In this document: piece by piece, positions 33,393 through 45,160 of the stretch | Layout: every line of letters starts with the position of its first letter | Numbering within the stretch: the stretch's first letter is position 1 | From: Hysterangium stoloniferum | Lineage: Eukaryota; Basidiomycota; Agaricomycetes; Hysterangiales; Hysterangiaceae | Reading direction: 5' to 3' | Length of the DNA: 64,000 nucleotides | Assembly (NCBI GenBank): GCA_015178975.1 | Contig: WHVD01000078.1 | Span: 124,001 to 188,000, forward strand | Made by a program: the position numbers and the translations under genes | Notes under the pieces: generated by a model | Told to the model about the DNA's origin: nothing | Database searches by the model: none | What the model saw: only the letters and a program-made list of their open reading frames with translations

Positions 33393-33439
33393 TGTCACAA
33401 CCATCACAAGTCACAACATTGTCACAAACAATCAAAGGT

Positions 33440-34078
33440 AATAAAAGTTACAAAGTCTCAGTCGACACAAGGTAAGAGATCGACTGAATATATATTGATA
33501 CCTATAAAAGTTACAAAGCCTTTCATATGTGTGAGCATTCGCATGTGAATATGCAACATTTGTAATGTACCTCAGTTGACACAAGGTAAGAGATCAACTT
33601 GTTAAAAGGTAACTCTATATGTATCTCAGTCTCGTATTAGTGTATAACGGACTATATTGTATATACCTATATGTATCTGATACATACAATTAATATAAGG
33701 GTAAAAGAAATATTACGCAGAGCAACACTCACCTCAGTCTCGTATTAGTGTATAACGGACTGAGGTGTAAATGTTGTAACTACGCAGTTTAAATACCACA
33801 CGGGGAACGATGACCGTGTATGTGCCTAACATGTGACGATAAGGTTTTACGGTGTTATCCCAACACGACTGAGGTTGGCTGGTTGAGCAGCTTGTAATTT
33901 ATAGTAGTCCGAAAAAAAATAGAAATAGTACGATGTCTCGGATTGGTATCACGAGTGCACACTAGGCACTCATTAGGCTTGAGGCACGTATTAAGCTTCG
34001 ATCCATACTTTGATTAGGTACGCATTAGACTTCGATCCATACTTTGATTAGGCACACATTAGGCTTCGATCCATAACA
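33440..34078 (-). repeat. Copia-1 3' LTR with insert
   Basis: Matches 39827-40195 outside the 266-bp family E insert and its duplicated bases. In element sense starts TGTTATGGATCG at 34078. Confidence 0.9.
33600..33865. repeat. solo LTR, family E (266 bp) inside a copia LTR
   Basis: TGTTAAAAGG to TATCCCAACA, flanked by CAACT (33595-33599) and CGACT (33866-33870). The partner copia LTR near 39985 shows the empty site. Contains two copies of CTCAGTCTCGTATTAGTG. Confidence 0.85.
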
Positions 34079-34148
34079 CACCCCCTGGCTAAGTGTGCTC
34101 GATGGATTCGCAAATGTGGAGGGCAATGCATTGTTGCTTGTGTGCGCG

Positions 34149-34778
34149 TGTGAGAGGTATGGCGAAATACACTCAGGAAATATAGTCGGATGAGCTCTTA
34201 CTATATTTCCTTTATTATTTCTATTTTCTCTCTTTTATTATATCTATAATTAGTTCGACGACCTATGTATGCAGTACATCGACTCTTGTGGGCGCACACA
34301 CGCCAGACTTATGTATTCTAGCGCCTGTAGTTTAGAACTCAGACACTTTTTACACCACAACCATGACTTACCCAGACACCCATTAGTGTCCTGTAAGTTG
34401 TGATTGGTGTATTGTCTTGACCGTCACAGATGGGCTTTAGCTATCTACTCTATCAGAGTTTCGAACTGTACCAGTCGAAACTCAATCCTCATCGCTACTC
34501 GCATGGACCACATCCACGCTATTCTATTATTCGACTCTCTAGTACTCTACCTTACTCTCAAGCAGTCGTTCAGCATCGCACTAGACAGTCAATTCTACTT
34601 ATTCGTTTTAGCTCTCTACCGTATTCTAGATAGCTACTTCCTTCTACCGTATTGAACTGAGTAGTCAATACGCATTTGTTCTGTATTAGACTTCGACAGT
34701 CAATACATCTTGGTGTTGTACCTAAACGGTCGATATTCTTCGTATATAGAACAGTTAGAACTTCCACCACTCTTCACA
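34149..34778. repeat. solo LTR, family B (630 bp)
   Basis: TGTGAGAGG to CTCTTCACA, flanked by GCGCG (34144-34148) and GCGTG (34779-34783), one mismatch. Lies between the 3' LTR and RNase H of Copia-1. Confidence 0.88.
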
Positions 34779-34864
34779 GCGTGGCATGGCAGTTGTTTAG
34801 TGAACATATCCACGAGATTCTCTGAGGAAGCGAGGCAGCCTATTTCCACATCACCATCTGCGAC

Positions 34865-36735
34865 TCATTCATGAATGTAGTGATAGCAAATGTCAATATG
34901 TTTAACCCTGGAATTGTGTTTCACATTCTTTGTTAGTGATACAGCCCCTGCATTATTGTTCCAAAGAATTGCTGGCCGTGGTTGGGGGTATCCAACTTCG
35001 TCCATTGCCAAATACATCCAAAGTATCTGTTTCATTGCCCTGGTTAGGGCCATATATTCCACCTCAGTAGTTGAAAGTACGATGGTAGGTTGATACTGCG
35101 TCCCCCATGCAGTAGGTCCACCTGCTTGGATAAAACATGCCCAGAACACGAGCAACGGTTGTCACGGTCCCCCCCGTAATCCGCGTCGACATATCCAATT
35201 GGTCTGAGATCCCTATGGTTTCCCCCATATGTTATTTTATAGTCGAGTGTTCCCTTGAGATAACGAAGGACATGTGTGAGGGCATTCCAGTGAGCATGGC
35301 CTGGGTTAGATGAAAATTTGCTGAGTGTAGATATTGCATAGGATAGATCAGGTCGTGTAGCAATTTGAGCATACATTATGGACCCAAGCAGTTCGCTGTA
35401 GGGTTTATCGGCCATAAAAGCGCGGTCCTCCGAAGTTGATGGTGCCATGTCCTGTGTGAGAACCACTCCTGGGGGAAGTGGTGTCTGTCTAGGGTTACAA
35501 TCTGTCATCCTGAATCATTCTATAATTCTTTCCAGGTAAGCCCATTGAGATATGCTTATGGTTCCAGCGGTTCGGTCCCTGTCAATTCGTATGCCTAGGA
35601 CCAGATTCGTGTCCCCCAAGTCCTTTATTTCATATGTCCATCCCAACTCCTCCTTCACCCTCTGCGCTTCCTCCCTAGTTGATGAGATCCCTGTGGTGTC
35701 GTCTGTGTACATACTGGTGATAGTTATGTCCCCATTATTGTGTCGTGACCGCACCGCTGGATCAGCTTTGGACCTGTAATACCCTAATTCCCCCATCTCT
35801 TTATTCAGAGCCTCCGCCCAGTTGAAAGCACCATCCATAGTCCCATATAGTGTTTTGTTGAGCTGTCCGATCTTTCCTTCTACTTTTGCCCCATCGGGCA
35901 ACTCAATGTATGTGATTGCTTGGGGGTGTGAGTTTAAGTATGCTGCCACATAGTCGATTTGCCAGGCCTCCATATCCATGGACGCCGCGATGGCGAGATT
36001 AATACGTAGGGACTCATAGCGGACGACGGATGCGTAGGTTTCGAAAAAATCTACCCCCGGGATCTGTGTAAAACCCTTTGCCACCAAACGCACTTTCTGA
36101 GCTATAAGGTTTCCATCCGCGTCATACTTATTTGCGAAGGTCCAACGTGTTTGTATTAGTCGGACATCTGAGGGTGGGTCAATTACCTTCCATATGTTTC
36201 TTTCTTTCATGACTGCCAACTCCTTTGCTATAGGTGCATCCCAGATATCTGGGTGTGTCATCGCCTCAGCATATGAACTCGGGAGCCAATAGTTCTGTGG
36301 GTCTGGAAGCTCGGCCATTGGCACTTCCCTCACAGTGGCTTGGATACTGTTAACGTTGGTAGGCCTTTTCCCATCCAACGCCCAATCTTCCCCAGCTTGT
36401 CTGGCATTTTCAGTATTACGTTTGGAATCTTGTGAATTGATAATTGCCTGCATTGGAGTGCGAATACAATTTGATGTATGGGGTGCGACTGGCAGATCAA
36501 CTACAGGAGCAGTTTGAGGATCAGTTGTATTATCTGTCAGGTCAGTATTGTTATTGAGTTGTCCTTGATCAGATGGCGTGATGCTGCCCTCGTCCTCACT
36601 CATCGATGACGATGGGAGGGGAGGTAACATTTTGTGTCCAACACCTTCCTCAAATATCACATCGTGTGACCGGATGATGTTCCGAGTAGTGGGGATATAC
36701 AGGCAGTAAGTGTCACATCCAAAATAGCCAATCAA
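34865..36735 (-). pseudogene. Copia-1 reverse transcriptase and RNase H
   Basis: A 406-codon open stretch (35515-36735) holds the RT with RWTFANKYDADGN, QIDYVAAYLNS and a SMYTDDT catalytic box. RNase H follows at 34865-35508 (IGYVDADYGGDRDNR, then STTEVEYMAL and RVKHIDICYHYIHE). The wording is typical of Ty1/copia. Fossil. Confidence 0.9.
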
Positions 36736-36929
36736 TATACACTTAACAGATCACGGTTCTAACTTGCCTAAACTGTTGCCTGATCCCACAGGTATTTTTG
36801 CATACGCAATGCATCCCAGGGGCCACAAGTGTGAGACATTTGGCTTCATGTGGTGCCACAGTTCGAATGGCATGATGGATGGGTTTCTTGCTGTAGGCAC
36901 GAAATTGTGAAGGTAAATGAGTGTAGAGG

Positions 36930-37652
36930 TGTTAAGAACTAGAAACTGACTAATGTCGGTGGCCGACGGGGACCGATCGGGAGGACTTGGCTTCAGCTTA
37001 TGTGCTGCGCCCTCGCAAATATCCGTAGGTTGTCCTTAAATTTCGGACAGGCGAAGACTAAATCCTAAGAAGAACCTTTCGGTGAGATACCGATCAGAAC
37101 CGAAGGACAAGTCAAGTGTCGGGCCAAGAGATCGGGGCCGAGAGTGGGCGAGCGCACGCGAAGGCGGAAGGGGGATTCTTCTAGTATGAGACTGCTACAG
37201 ATGTATGAGGGTATTCTGAGTCGATATTCTGATTGCCTAGTAACTACAATTACAGCGAGTTCATATACAAGTAACAGGTGTCTAGAAAGTACTAATGGGG
37301 AGGAGGGCGGAAAACGGCATTAACAATAAGCTTGACTAGGAACAGGAAGTTTATGATTAGTTCGGAGGCCGATGATAACTGAGAATGGAAATTACGATAA
37401 AAGGAAAAAGTTCAAGGACTACAAATATAGATAGACATATGTGGAACATAAGATGAGACGGATCAACATGATGAAAGGGACATATCAAAGCATAACCAGA
37501 CAGAAAGGCGTAGTCGGGTTTGATTGACCGGAGAGCATACGTCAGCGTCGGGGGACCGACGGCTTCTGAGATCTTGTATTGTCGAAGACGTATAATGAGG
37601 GTATTCCATCGGGGACCGTCGGCGTGCGAAGGGTTGCGACACAGTCGTAACA
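36930..37652 (-). repeat. solo LTR, family F (723 bp), TSD AGAGG
   Basis: Reads TGTTAAGAAC to GTCGTAACA on the plus strand, flanked by AGAGG at 36925-36929 and 37653-37657, in the Copia-1 integrase region. Sense is taken as minus because that direction begins TGTTACGAC, like families C and Gypsy-3. A second copy is at 61581-63878. Confidence 0.93.
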
Positions 37653-39430
37653 AGAGGCAATTTCACACCACATTGGAAAGGGCAACCCCATCTCATGTAG
37701 TACAACTCGTACCCATTCAATAATGGTTCGATGGGTACACTCCACAACACCGTTAGACTCGGAGGAGTATGCACTAGTTGTTTCATGTAATATACCTCGT
37801 TCTGCAATATAGTTGTCCCATAACGCATTGCAAAACTCGGTGCCCTCGTCTGTTCATATACAGCGAATCATTTGACCTGTTTGTCGTTCTGCCAAAGCCA
37901 CACTACATTTCAGGACATCCAATGTCATTTCTGCCTGCTTGTGCACCAAGAAAGAGCCTTGAATGAAACCAGAGAAACCATCAACGATAAGCATCATGTA
38001 GGATTTACCTCCAGCGGACTTCACATGGGATGGTCCCCACAGATCGATATAAATATGTTCCCCGATAATCACTTCTCATTGGTCATTGGTATAGAAGGGG
38101 CGTCGGGTGTGCTTGCCCATGATACAATCCTTGCAGGTCCCAGGTCTAGGAACTAGCGATGTTATATCTATCCCATTGGCAATTTGATTGTTATGCATAT
38201 CCCTGATTGCCTTGTAACCGACATGTCCAAAACGGTGATGCCACGTATTGATGTCTGTTGGCCGAACATGTGAGTGGGTGGCATACGCTGTTACCATGTT
38301 CTTGATGGTGATAGGATTCTTGGCCTCCTGGGAGTTCAGGGTAGAGTTGTTGTAGTGGATTGGTGAGTGCAAGTCTATCTCATACATGGTCCCTACATTT
38401 CTTCCTCTCATAAAGGGGGCGTTGGTTCTCTCGACGAAGGTTACCCCTCCTCCACCAAAAATCGTATGACATCCAGCCTTATCGAGGTGGCCAATTGAAA
38501 TCAAGTTGTGGGATAGATCTGGAGTATGTAGGGCATTTTCGAATATAACATTGGTTACCTTATGATCAAGAATAACCTGTTTTCTGACAGTGCCAATTCC
38601 GTGGATGCGGAATGTTCCCCAAACTGTAGCCGTTGTTCCACTTTTTCCGTTGCATATAGTGTATGATGAGAAATTGTTGACATCGACGAAACAATGATCA
38701 CTTGCTGCTGAATCAGCATATGTGACGGTATAGGATTTTTGGTCCTGGTCCTGGATACCTTGTGTTATAAGAACACAGTAATTTTCACTGGACGTGGTAG
38801 TTGTTGACCCTGCTGGTATTATTATGGCATTTGCTACTGTTGTTTGGCCAGGTTTCGCGGTGGAGGTATCGGTAGGGGTATCAGTGGCTTTCCCTTTCTT
38901 CTTCCACCAATCAGGGTACTGGCCCTCCATTCCCCCTCCTGGCTTGAAACACCTGTCAATTGTATGTCCTACTCTTTTACACCCTGGATTGGTACAGATG
39001 AGAGAGCAGTGTTTCCCCTTTGCTGTGTTGTGAGTAAGGACTGAGTATTTTGGGGCGTCACCTTTCTATGTCGTGCTATTGTGGCGTCATGCATACCAAG
39101 CCTCACGATAACATCAGCTGATGTCTTTTGCTCATACAGCATGCTGACGTAGATTGACCATTCACTGGGCATTGACCCTAATATAATGGTGCGGAACTCA
39201 GAGTCATCAATGGTACTACCTTGACTAATTGCCCTTTCCCAGGCTTCCCGGAGGGCTGCGAAATGTGCAGTTATGTCAGTACCATCGATATGTCTGATAG
39301 ATCGTAACGTGTTTTCTGCATTTAGTCGGCCAATGTCAGAAATGGCATCGTATGTTGTGATGAGGGCTTTCCATGCCTCCACTGCAATTTGCGTTGACTT
39401 GATTCCAAAGCCGAGTGGGTTTGACATTAA
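37653..39430 (-). pseudogene. Copia-1 gag, protease and integrase regions
   Basis: From the right: gag (38969-39427, IVLGSMPSEW-like block and a C-x4-C-x4-H-x4-C knuckle, CTNPGCKRVGHTIDRC), protease (YADSAASDHCF), the GAG-pre-integrase block (TWHHRFGHVGYKAIRDM and CKDCIMGKHTRRPF) in 38076-38930, and the start of the integrase core (HIYIDLWGPS, MLIVDGFSGF) at 37854-38072. The rest of integrase lies beyond the family F solo LTR. Fossil. Confidence 0.87.
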
Positions 39431-39810
39431 GCGTAATCATGCTTTTTGTGTAAGCATCTTGTTGTGCCTAGTCATCAGGGGTTGGTGTCATTGTGCCCTA
39501 GTAGCTCATTGGTGTTGGGACTGGTGCATTTAGAGTGTTCATTGCGGGTCTGATAATACTGCCATCTAGGTAGCCCTGAACTCCTCTGGCATGCGCTCCA
39601 GACAAAATGGTCTCCTTCTAAGTGAACCATCTGTTTCCATCGAAGCGCTCATCAGCAGGGAGTTGAAACAAAGATGGTTGCGTAGTCATATTGATCGTAG
39701 TTGGGTCAGGGTCAGGGTCAGTTGGTCAATGGGAGTCAGCGCGATCGTGGTCGGTTCCAGGTTCGTCAGTCGATTGTTTTAACAGTGTTTGACAGAGTTC
39801 AGCAACGTAG

Positions 39811-39826
39811 GTCGGGGCCCATAACC
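39811..39826 (-). other. Copia-1 primer-binding site, half-tRNA iMet type
   Basis: Element sense GGTTATGGGCCCCGAC directly after the 5' LTR. GGTTATGGGCCC is complementary to the 3' side of the anticodon arm of initiator Met tRNA, the priming mode known for Drosophila copia. Confidence 0.75.
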
Positions 39827-40195
39827 TATAAAAGTTACAAAGTCTCAGTCAACACAAGGTAAGAGATCGACTGAATATATATTGATACCTATATAAAAGT
39901 TACAAAGTCTTTCGTATGTGTGAGCATTCACATGTGAATATGCAACATTTGTAATGTACCTCAGTCGACACAAGGTAAGAGATTGACTGAGGTTGGCTGG
40001 TTGAGCAGCTCGTAATTTATAGTAGTCGGAAAAAAATAGAAATAGTACGATGTCTCGGATTGGTATCACGAGTGCACACTAGGCACTCATTAGGCTTGAG
40101 GCATGTATTAAGCTTCAATCCATACTTTGATTAGGTACGCATTAGACTTCAATCCATACTTTGATTAGTCACACATTAGGCTTCGATCCATAACA
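39827..40195 (-). repeat. Copia-1 5' LTR (369 bp)
   Basis: Starts in element sense with TGTTATGGATCG at 40195. Contains three copies of a TTAGGCTTCGATCCATA-like unit near its start. Confidence 0.92.
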
Positions 40196-40828
40196 AAGGT
40201 AATATTCGACAACATCAAATCTCTTTCAACATGTCTCATTTCGATGTCACGAATGATTTCATTATTAGTTCATAATATAGTCATAACGATACAAAGAAAA
40301 GCATAAAAGGGCCACAAAAGAAGTGAGGGAAGTCAGTCGAAATATCTGTAAATTAGTAATACTAGTAATCTAACTTGTTGTAACTTCTTCGACAAATACT
40401 TCTGTGAGTTCTCACGACTGGTAATAGCCTCTTACTTCATCAACAGGGCAAATATATACTTCGTCGAACAAGGCTTTCGAGTTCAATCAGTAGAATATTA
40501 TTTGACTTTATTGAAGAATACATAATTGATTCATGACAGATCTGACATACTGTCAATCAGTAGTATAAAGAGTAATCCTTCTGATGGCTTCTTGTCTAGA
40601 GTCAAAAGGATTCATCATTTAGAAGATAACCATTCACAGCTTGAGTTCAAAACTACTGGTAAGATCTAAACTAAAAAGGGGAGAAGGGGGCTCTAGTCAG
40701 GGGGCTGTGTCATGAATCAATTATTCTTCAATAAAGTCGAATAATATTCTACTAATCGAACTCGAAAGCCTCATTCGACGAAGTATATATTTGCCCTGTT
40801 GATGAAGTAAGAGGCTATTACCAGTCAC

Positions 40829-42720
40829 GAGAACTCAAGAACTCTTTCGACCTCCAAAATTAACTACGACACTTACGATAAAGAATTATTAGCAATATTC
40901 AAATCTTTCAAAATTTGGCGACATTATTTTGAAGGAACAAAAGAACCAATTGAAGTTTTAACGGATCACAAGAATCTCAAATATTTTGCGACAACTCGAA
41001 TTTTGTCCAGACAACAAGCTTGATGGGCAGAATATTTATCAACCTTTAATTTGATTATTTGATTTCGACCGGGAAAACTAAATTTGAAAACAGATGTTCT
41101 TTCTAGAAGAAATGACATTTATCCAAATGAACCCGATTACTCGAAAAAGAATCCAACTAATCTTCAACCAGTATTTACAAATGAGCAAATTCAAGCTTCC
41201 TTACGTGCAACATATTATCTTCCAATAGCGAGAAAAGCTACTCTCATGATGGATACAGATCAATTATTGAAAGATATATTCAAAGTTCAAAAAGAAGATC
41301 AATTTACTCTCGACAAAATTCAACAGATTTCCAACGGTACCAAAGAAGATTGGCAAAAGAATGAACAAGACTTTTTATGTTTCTGAAACAGAATTTACAT
41401 TCCCGATTATCAAACTCTATGACTTCGAGTTCTTCAATCACAACACAATCATATTACTGCAGGTCATTTCGGTCAAACAAAAACATATCGAACAATATAT
41501 CAAGATTTCTTTTGGCCATGACTCCGACAAGATATTCAAGATTTTATTTGATCATGTGTAATGTGTACAAAAATCAAAAACTCCACGACATCAACCTGTT
41601 GGATTACTTAAGCAACTCCCAATTCCTCTTCGACCATGGCATTCGATTTCGATGGACTTTATTGAACAATTACCAACCTCAAATGGTTACGACTCAATAC
41701 TTGTAATCGTCGATCGACTTTCGAAACAAGCAATATTCATTCCAACTTATACTACGATCAATGCTCCTGAACTCACTCGACTTTTATTACATGTCTTTTC
41801 AAAACATGGAGTCATGTAACTTCCGATCGAGGATCCGAATTTGTGTCACATTTCTTTCGATCTCTCGGAACAGCACTCGACATGAAATTACATTTCACTT
41901 TGAGATACCATCCTGAAGGCGATGGACAAACCGAACGAGTCAATCAAACTCTTGAACAATATTTACAAATATATTCCAATTATCAACAAGACAATTGGGC
42001 CAAACTACTTCCTTTAGCCAAATTCGCTTACAATAATGCACCTTCCGAAACAACTGGTGAAACACCATTTTTTGCTAATAAAGGTTATCATCCATTGTTA
42101 GAAATTCACCCTGAAAAAGATCTAGCTTCCACTCTAGCTCGCAATTATATGACAGATCTCGAAGCTCTACATAAACATCTCAAATCAAATATCCAGAAAG
42201 CACAAATACGTTATCAAAAATATTCCGACATACATACATCGAAAAGAATCATTCGACTTTCCAATTCATTCTCAAGTCTTTGTATGATCCAACTTCATTC
42301 AAACGACTCAACCATCGAAAAAATTATCAGAAAAACTATTAGGCCCATTCGAAATCATTGCTCGACTAGGATCTCATTCATATACATTAAAACTCCCCAA
42401 TCATCTCAAAGGAATTCATCCCATCTTTCACATCTCAATGTTAGAACCATTTTATCCCAATACTTTCCCAAATTGAAAACAACCTCCTCCTCCACCAATT
42501 TATGTTGAAGAAGAACCGAATATAAAATTTGAGAAATTTTGGATTCAAAATTCGATAAAAGATATAAAGATTCATTACAATATTTGGTTGCTTGGTTAGG
42601 TTACGAAGGAACAGACAAAGAAACTTCGTGGTTAGGCTCTCAAGATCTCGAACATGCTTTTGACCTTATCGAAGAATTTCATCAAAAATATCCAAATCTT
42701 CCATGACATTAAAAATTTGA
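40829..42720 (+). pseudogene. Gypsy-A RNase H, integrase and chromodomain
   Basis: Begins inside RNase H (INYDTYDKELLAIFKSFKIW, VLTDHKNLKYF), then the integrase zinc region, the core (VIVDRLSKQAIFIPT, FTLRYHPEGDGQTERVNQ) and a chromodomain (YLVAWLGYEGTDKETSW) ending near 42706. More AT-rich and more diverged than Gypsy-1, -2 and -3. Fossil with many breaks. Confidence 0.85.
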
Positions 42721-42818
42721 TTTAACTATCTTTCGACACTTATTTCGACATCTATTCAACAAAATCGAAAAACATATCAAAATGCCAAAAACATCAATTA
42801 TATCAAAATTTTAAGTAT

Positions 42819-43305
42819 CTACAAATCCTCAATTCCTTCCTCTCTCAATTCCACCATCTTATCAAACCATGCCCCCCTAAATCTTCCACTATTAACGCTA
42901 ATGTCAGTCTCCTCACTAAAATTGCCACTTTCGACCAATTTCTTCGACAAAACCGAAAAATCATCCCTAAACACTTTGACCTCACTGATTAAATCCTCCA
43001 TTCTTTCCTCCATTTTCGACATCCTTTCACCGATTGATTTTATTTCTTTTTCCAACTGATTATCTGACCAATATTCCGACCTTCTCAACCGTCTAGAAAA
43101 ATTTGACATTCTCGATATGATGTTGTGACGGACATTCTTCCTTTGCTTCAGTTTACGAATCCCTGGACTACCATTTTCACTTTCATTCTCTGATTCTTCG
43201 ATCACATTTTGACTCTTTTTTTGGTTTCGATGCAGTTTTCCGGCTGGCCTATTCACGGTCCAGTAACAAGCCCGATGCAATTGATTGCACCGATCACAAT
43301 TTGAT
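42819..43305 (-). pseudogene. Gypsy-A antisense accessory gene, part with cysteines and coiled coil
   Basis: Open frame on the strand opposite to pol, ending 112 bp from the pol stop. It has the first half of the six-Cys cluster (CDRCNQLHRAC, C-x2-C-x6-C), a basic stretch, then a heptad-like helix (KEIKSIGERMSKMEERMEDL). Gypsy-3 is inserted at its upstream edge. Relation to the genes in Gypsy-2 and Gypsy-3 rests on position, strand, cysteine spacing and helices. Confidence 0.65.
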
Positions 43306-43310
43306 GACAC

Positions 43311-43896
43311 TGTTACGACCCATTCCCAAATGTTTCAATATCTGACTTCCGATCTCCGACTACAGAACATCATAGTTACCATATCTTCCGCATTCTTCCC
43401 TTGTTCTGCATTTGGTAATTTGTCCATTGACAAGTATTCACTCGTTTGTCTATTATATTCCCGTTTCGGAATATTGTCTCCCTGATATGTCTTATTGTAT
43501 TTCCATTTCGGAATATTGTCTCCCTGATATGTCTTATTGTATTTCCATTTTAAGAATACTTCCATTTCCGTCTTATTATGGTCTCAGTTTGTAGTACAAT
43601 AACGAGAAGACATATATTAGTTTCCACGAATTTGTACTTTACCTTAGATCTGATATCGACTTAGTTTCTTATTCCTTCTTCCGTCTTTCTGTACGCTCAA
43701 TATTTGGAACTCTTCGGAACTCTGAATATCTGTATCTTTCATCATAAGTCTCACTTCTGAAATTAAGGACTTTGAGCATTTGCATAGAGGCACAGCACAT
43801 AAGCTGAAGCCAATGTCCTGACCCTATCCAATAGTTCCCGACTTCCCGGTGACTTTCCGATAGTTCCGGAATAAGTTCCTGACACGGCACTTAACA
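43311..43896 (+). repeat. Gypsy-3 5' LTR (586 bp)
   Basis: TGTTACGACCC to GGCACTTAACA. Holds two tandem copies of a 42-bp unit (about 43464-43547) where the 3' LTR has one. Confidence 0.94.
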
Positions 43897-43930
43897 GTAT
43901 ATCAGATCTCAACTCTGCGACTCGCTCATC

Positions 43931-45160
43931 ATGGGTCCCAAACGCAAAGCTGCTGAAGGACCATCCCAACTTCAATCCCCATTGCAACTTTACACCACTC
44001 AACCCGAAACCCCAATTCAGCCGACAACATCAGCTTCAGTCGAAGAAGTTACCAAGGAGGTTACCGAGGTAACAAAGGACCCCAATATTCCCCACACTTC
44101 CAACAACGAAGCAGAAGATCAGCCGGAGACATCGAAAAAGAAATCTTCTGACGAACCGACTGAAATGTTGTTTATCAACTCCATTGTGAAATTCGCTGAC
44201 TATTTGAAATCTGCTGAGGATAGTAAAGAATCATCCCGCACTGGAGTCAAAGAACCCGAACCATTTACCAGCAAGGATCCAAAAAAATTGAAGAATTTCC
44301 TTCTCCAATGCCATTTCAGTTTCCGTGATCAACCCATTGCATTTAAATCCGACAGTCAAAAAGTCAATTTTGCACTCTCTTATCTCAAGGATACTGCTCA
44401 AGATTGGTTCGAACCCGGACTATCTGGAATATCTGACGAGACACCTGTATGGCTCGATGACTGGGACGCTTTTGTGGAAGAACTGGAAACTAATTTTGGA
44501 CCTTACGATCAATCCAGCGAAGCAAAAATGAATTAATGACCCTTAAGATGAAGGACAATCAATGAGTTTCTGATTATCTTGTCAAGTTCAATACCTTCGC
44601 CGCACGATGTGGATGGGACGATTCCGCCCTCAGGCACCATTTCTATATGGGACTTCCATCACACCTTAAAGATGAGATCTGCAAAGATGGGAAGCCAAAA
44701 ACTCTCCAACTCATGCAGATTAAAGCTCAAACATCCGATGCCTGTTATTGGGAACGAAAAGCTGAGGTCTCTTGAGAGAACCCGACGGAACGTTCTCAGA
44801 ACAACAAGGTGTCGACTAGCAAGTCTTCCAGCAACAACTTAGGCAATAACACCGGCAACTCTGGCACTAATACTGGCAAATCAAACTCCGACTGGAAGAA
44901 AGACAAGAAATCCAACAAGGATAAACAGTCAAATTCCAACAAACCCAACATTTCCCATTTGTTGGGCACCGACGGTAAACTCACCCCGAAGGAGAAACAA
45001 TGAGGTATGGACAATGACCTCTGCCTTTTCTGCGGGAAAGGCGGACACAAGGTTTCCGACTGTACCGTTAAACCTAACTCTTCCAAGGCCCGCGTGGCAA
45101 CTTCCACTACGACTACAACGTCTAAGGAAAAACCCGCCATGGAGTTGAAAAAAGAGTAAG
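43931..45160 (+). pseudogene. Gypsy-3 gag
   Basis: Starts MGPKRKAAEGPSQ at 43931. The capsid-like part has FALSYLKDTAQDWFEPGL and NFGPYDQSSEA, followed by an Asn/Lys-rich linker and a zinc knuckle (CLFCGKGGHKVSDC) near 45020-45065. Fossil. Confidence 0.88.

Larger units (their letters stand above)
33440..40195 (-). mobile_element. Copia-1: full-length Ty1/copia element, TSD AAGGT
   Basis: 6756 bp including three nested solo LTRs. In element sense (minus) it runs 5' LTR 39827-40195, primer site, gag, protease, integrase, RT, RNase H, purine tract CAGGGGGTG, 3' LTR 33440-34078. AAGGT is at 33435-33439 and 40196-40200. The order integrase before RT is that of Ty1/copia. The LTRs are about 368 bp each once the insert in the left one is subtracted, and differ by a few percent. 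About half a dozen breaks besides the insertions. Confidence 0.93.
33393..40538 (+). repeat. solo LTR, family A, split by a copia element, TSD GATCT
   Basis: Left part 33393-33439 and right part 40196-40538, in sense orientation (TGTCACAACC to TTCATGACA). GATCT is at 33388-33392 and 40539-40543. It is therefore a solo LTR and not the 5' LTR of Gypsy-A, although it lies only 170 bp from it. Confidence 0.92.

Noticed and set aside
37357-37828. Open frames across the family F LTR in Copia-1
   Set aside because: They run across an LTR boundary and match no domain.
40196-40538. 5' LTR of Gypsy-A
   Set aside because: This LTR piece has its own TSD (GATCT) together with 33393-33439, so it belongs to a solo LTR. 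The Gypsy-A TSD (GGCTG) starts at the antisense fragment at 40708.
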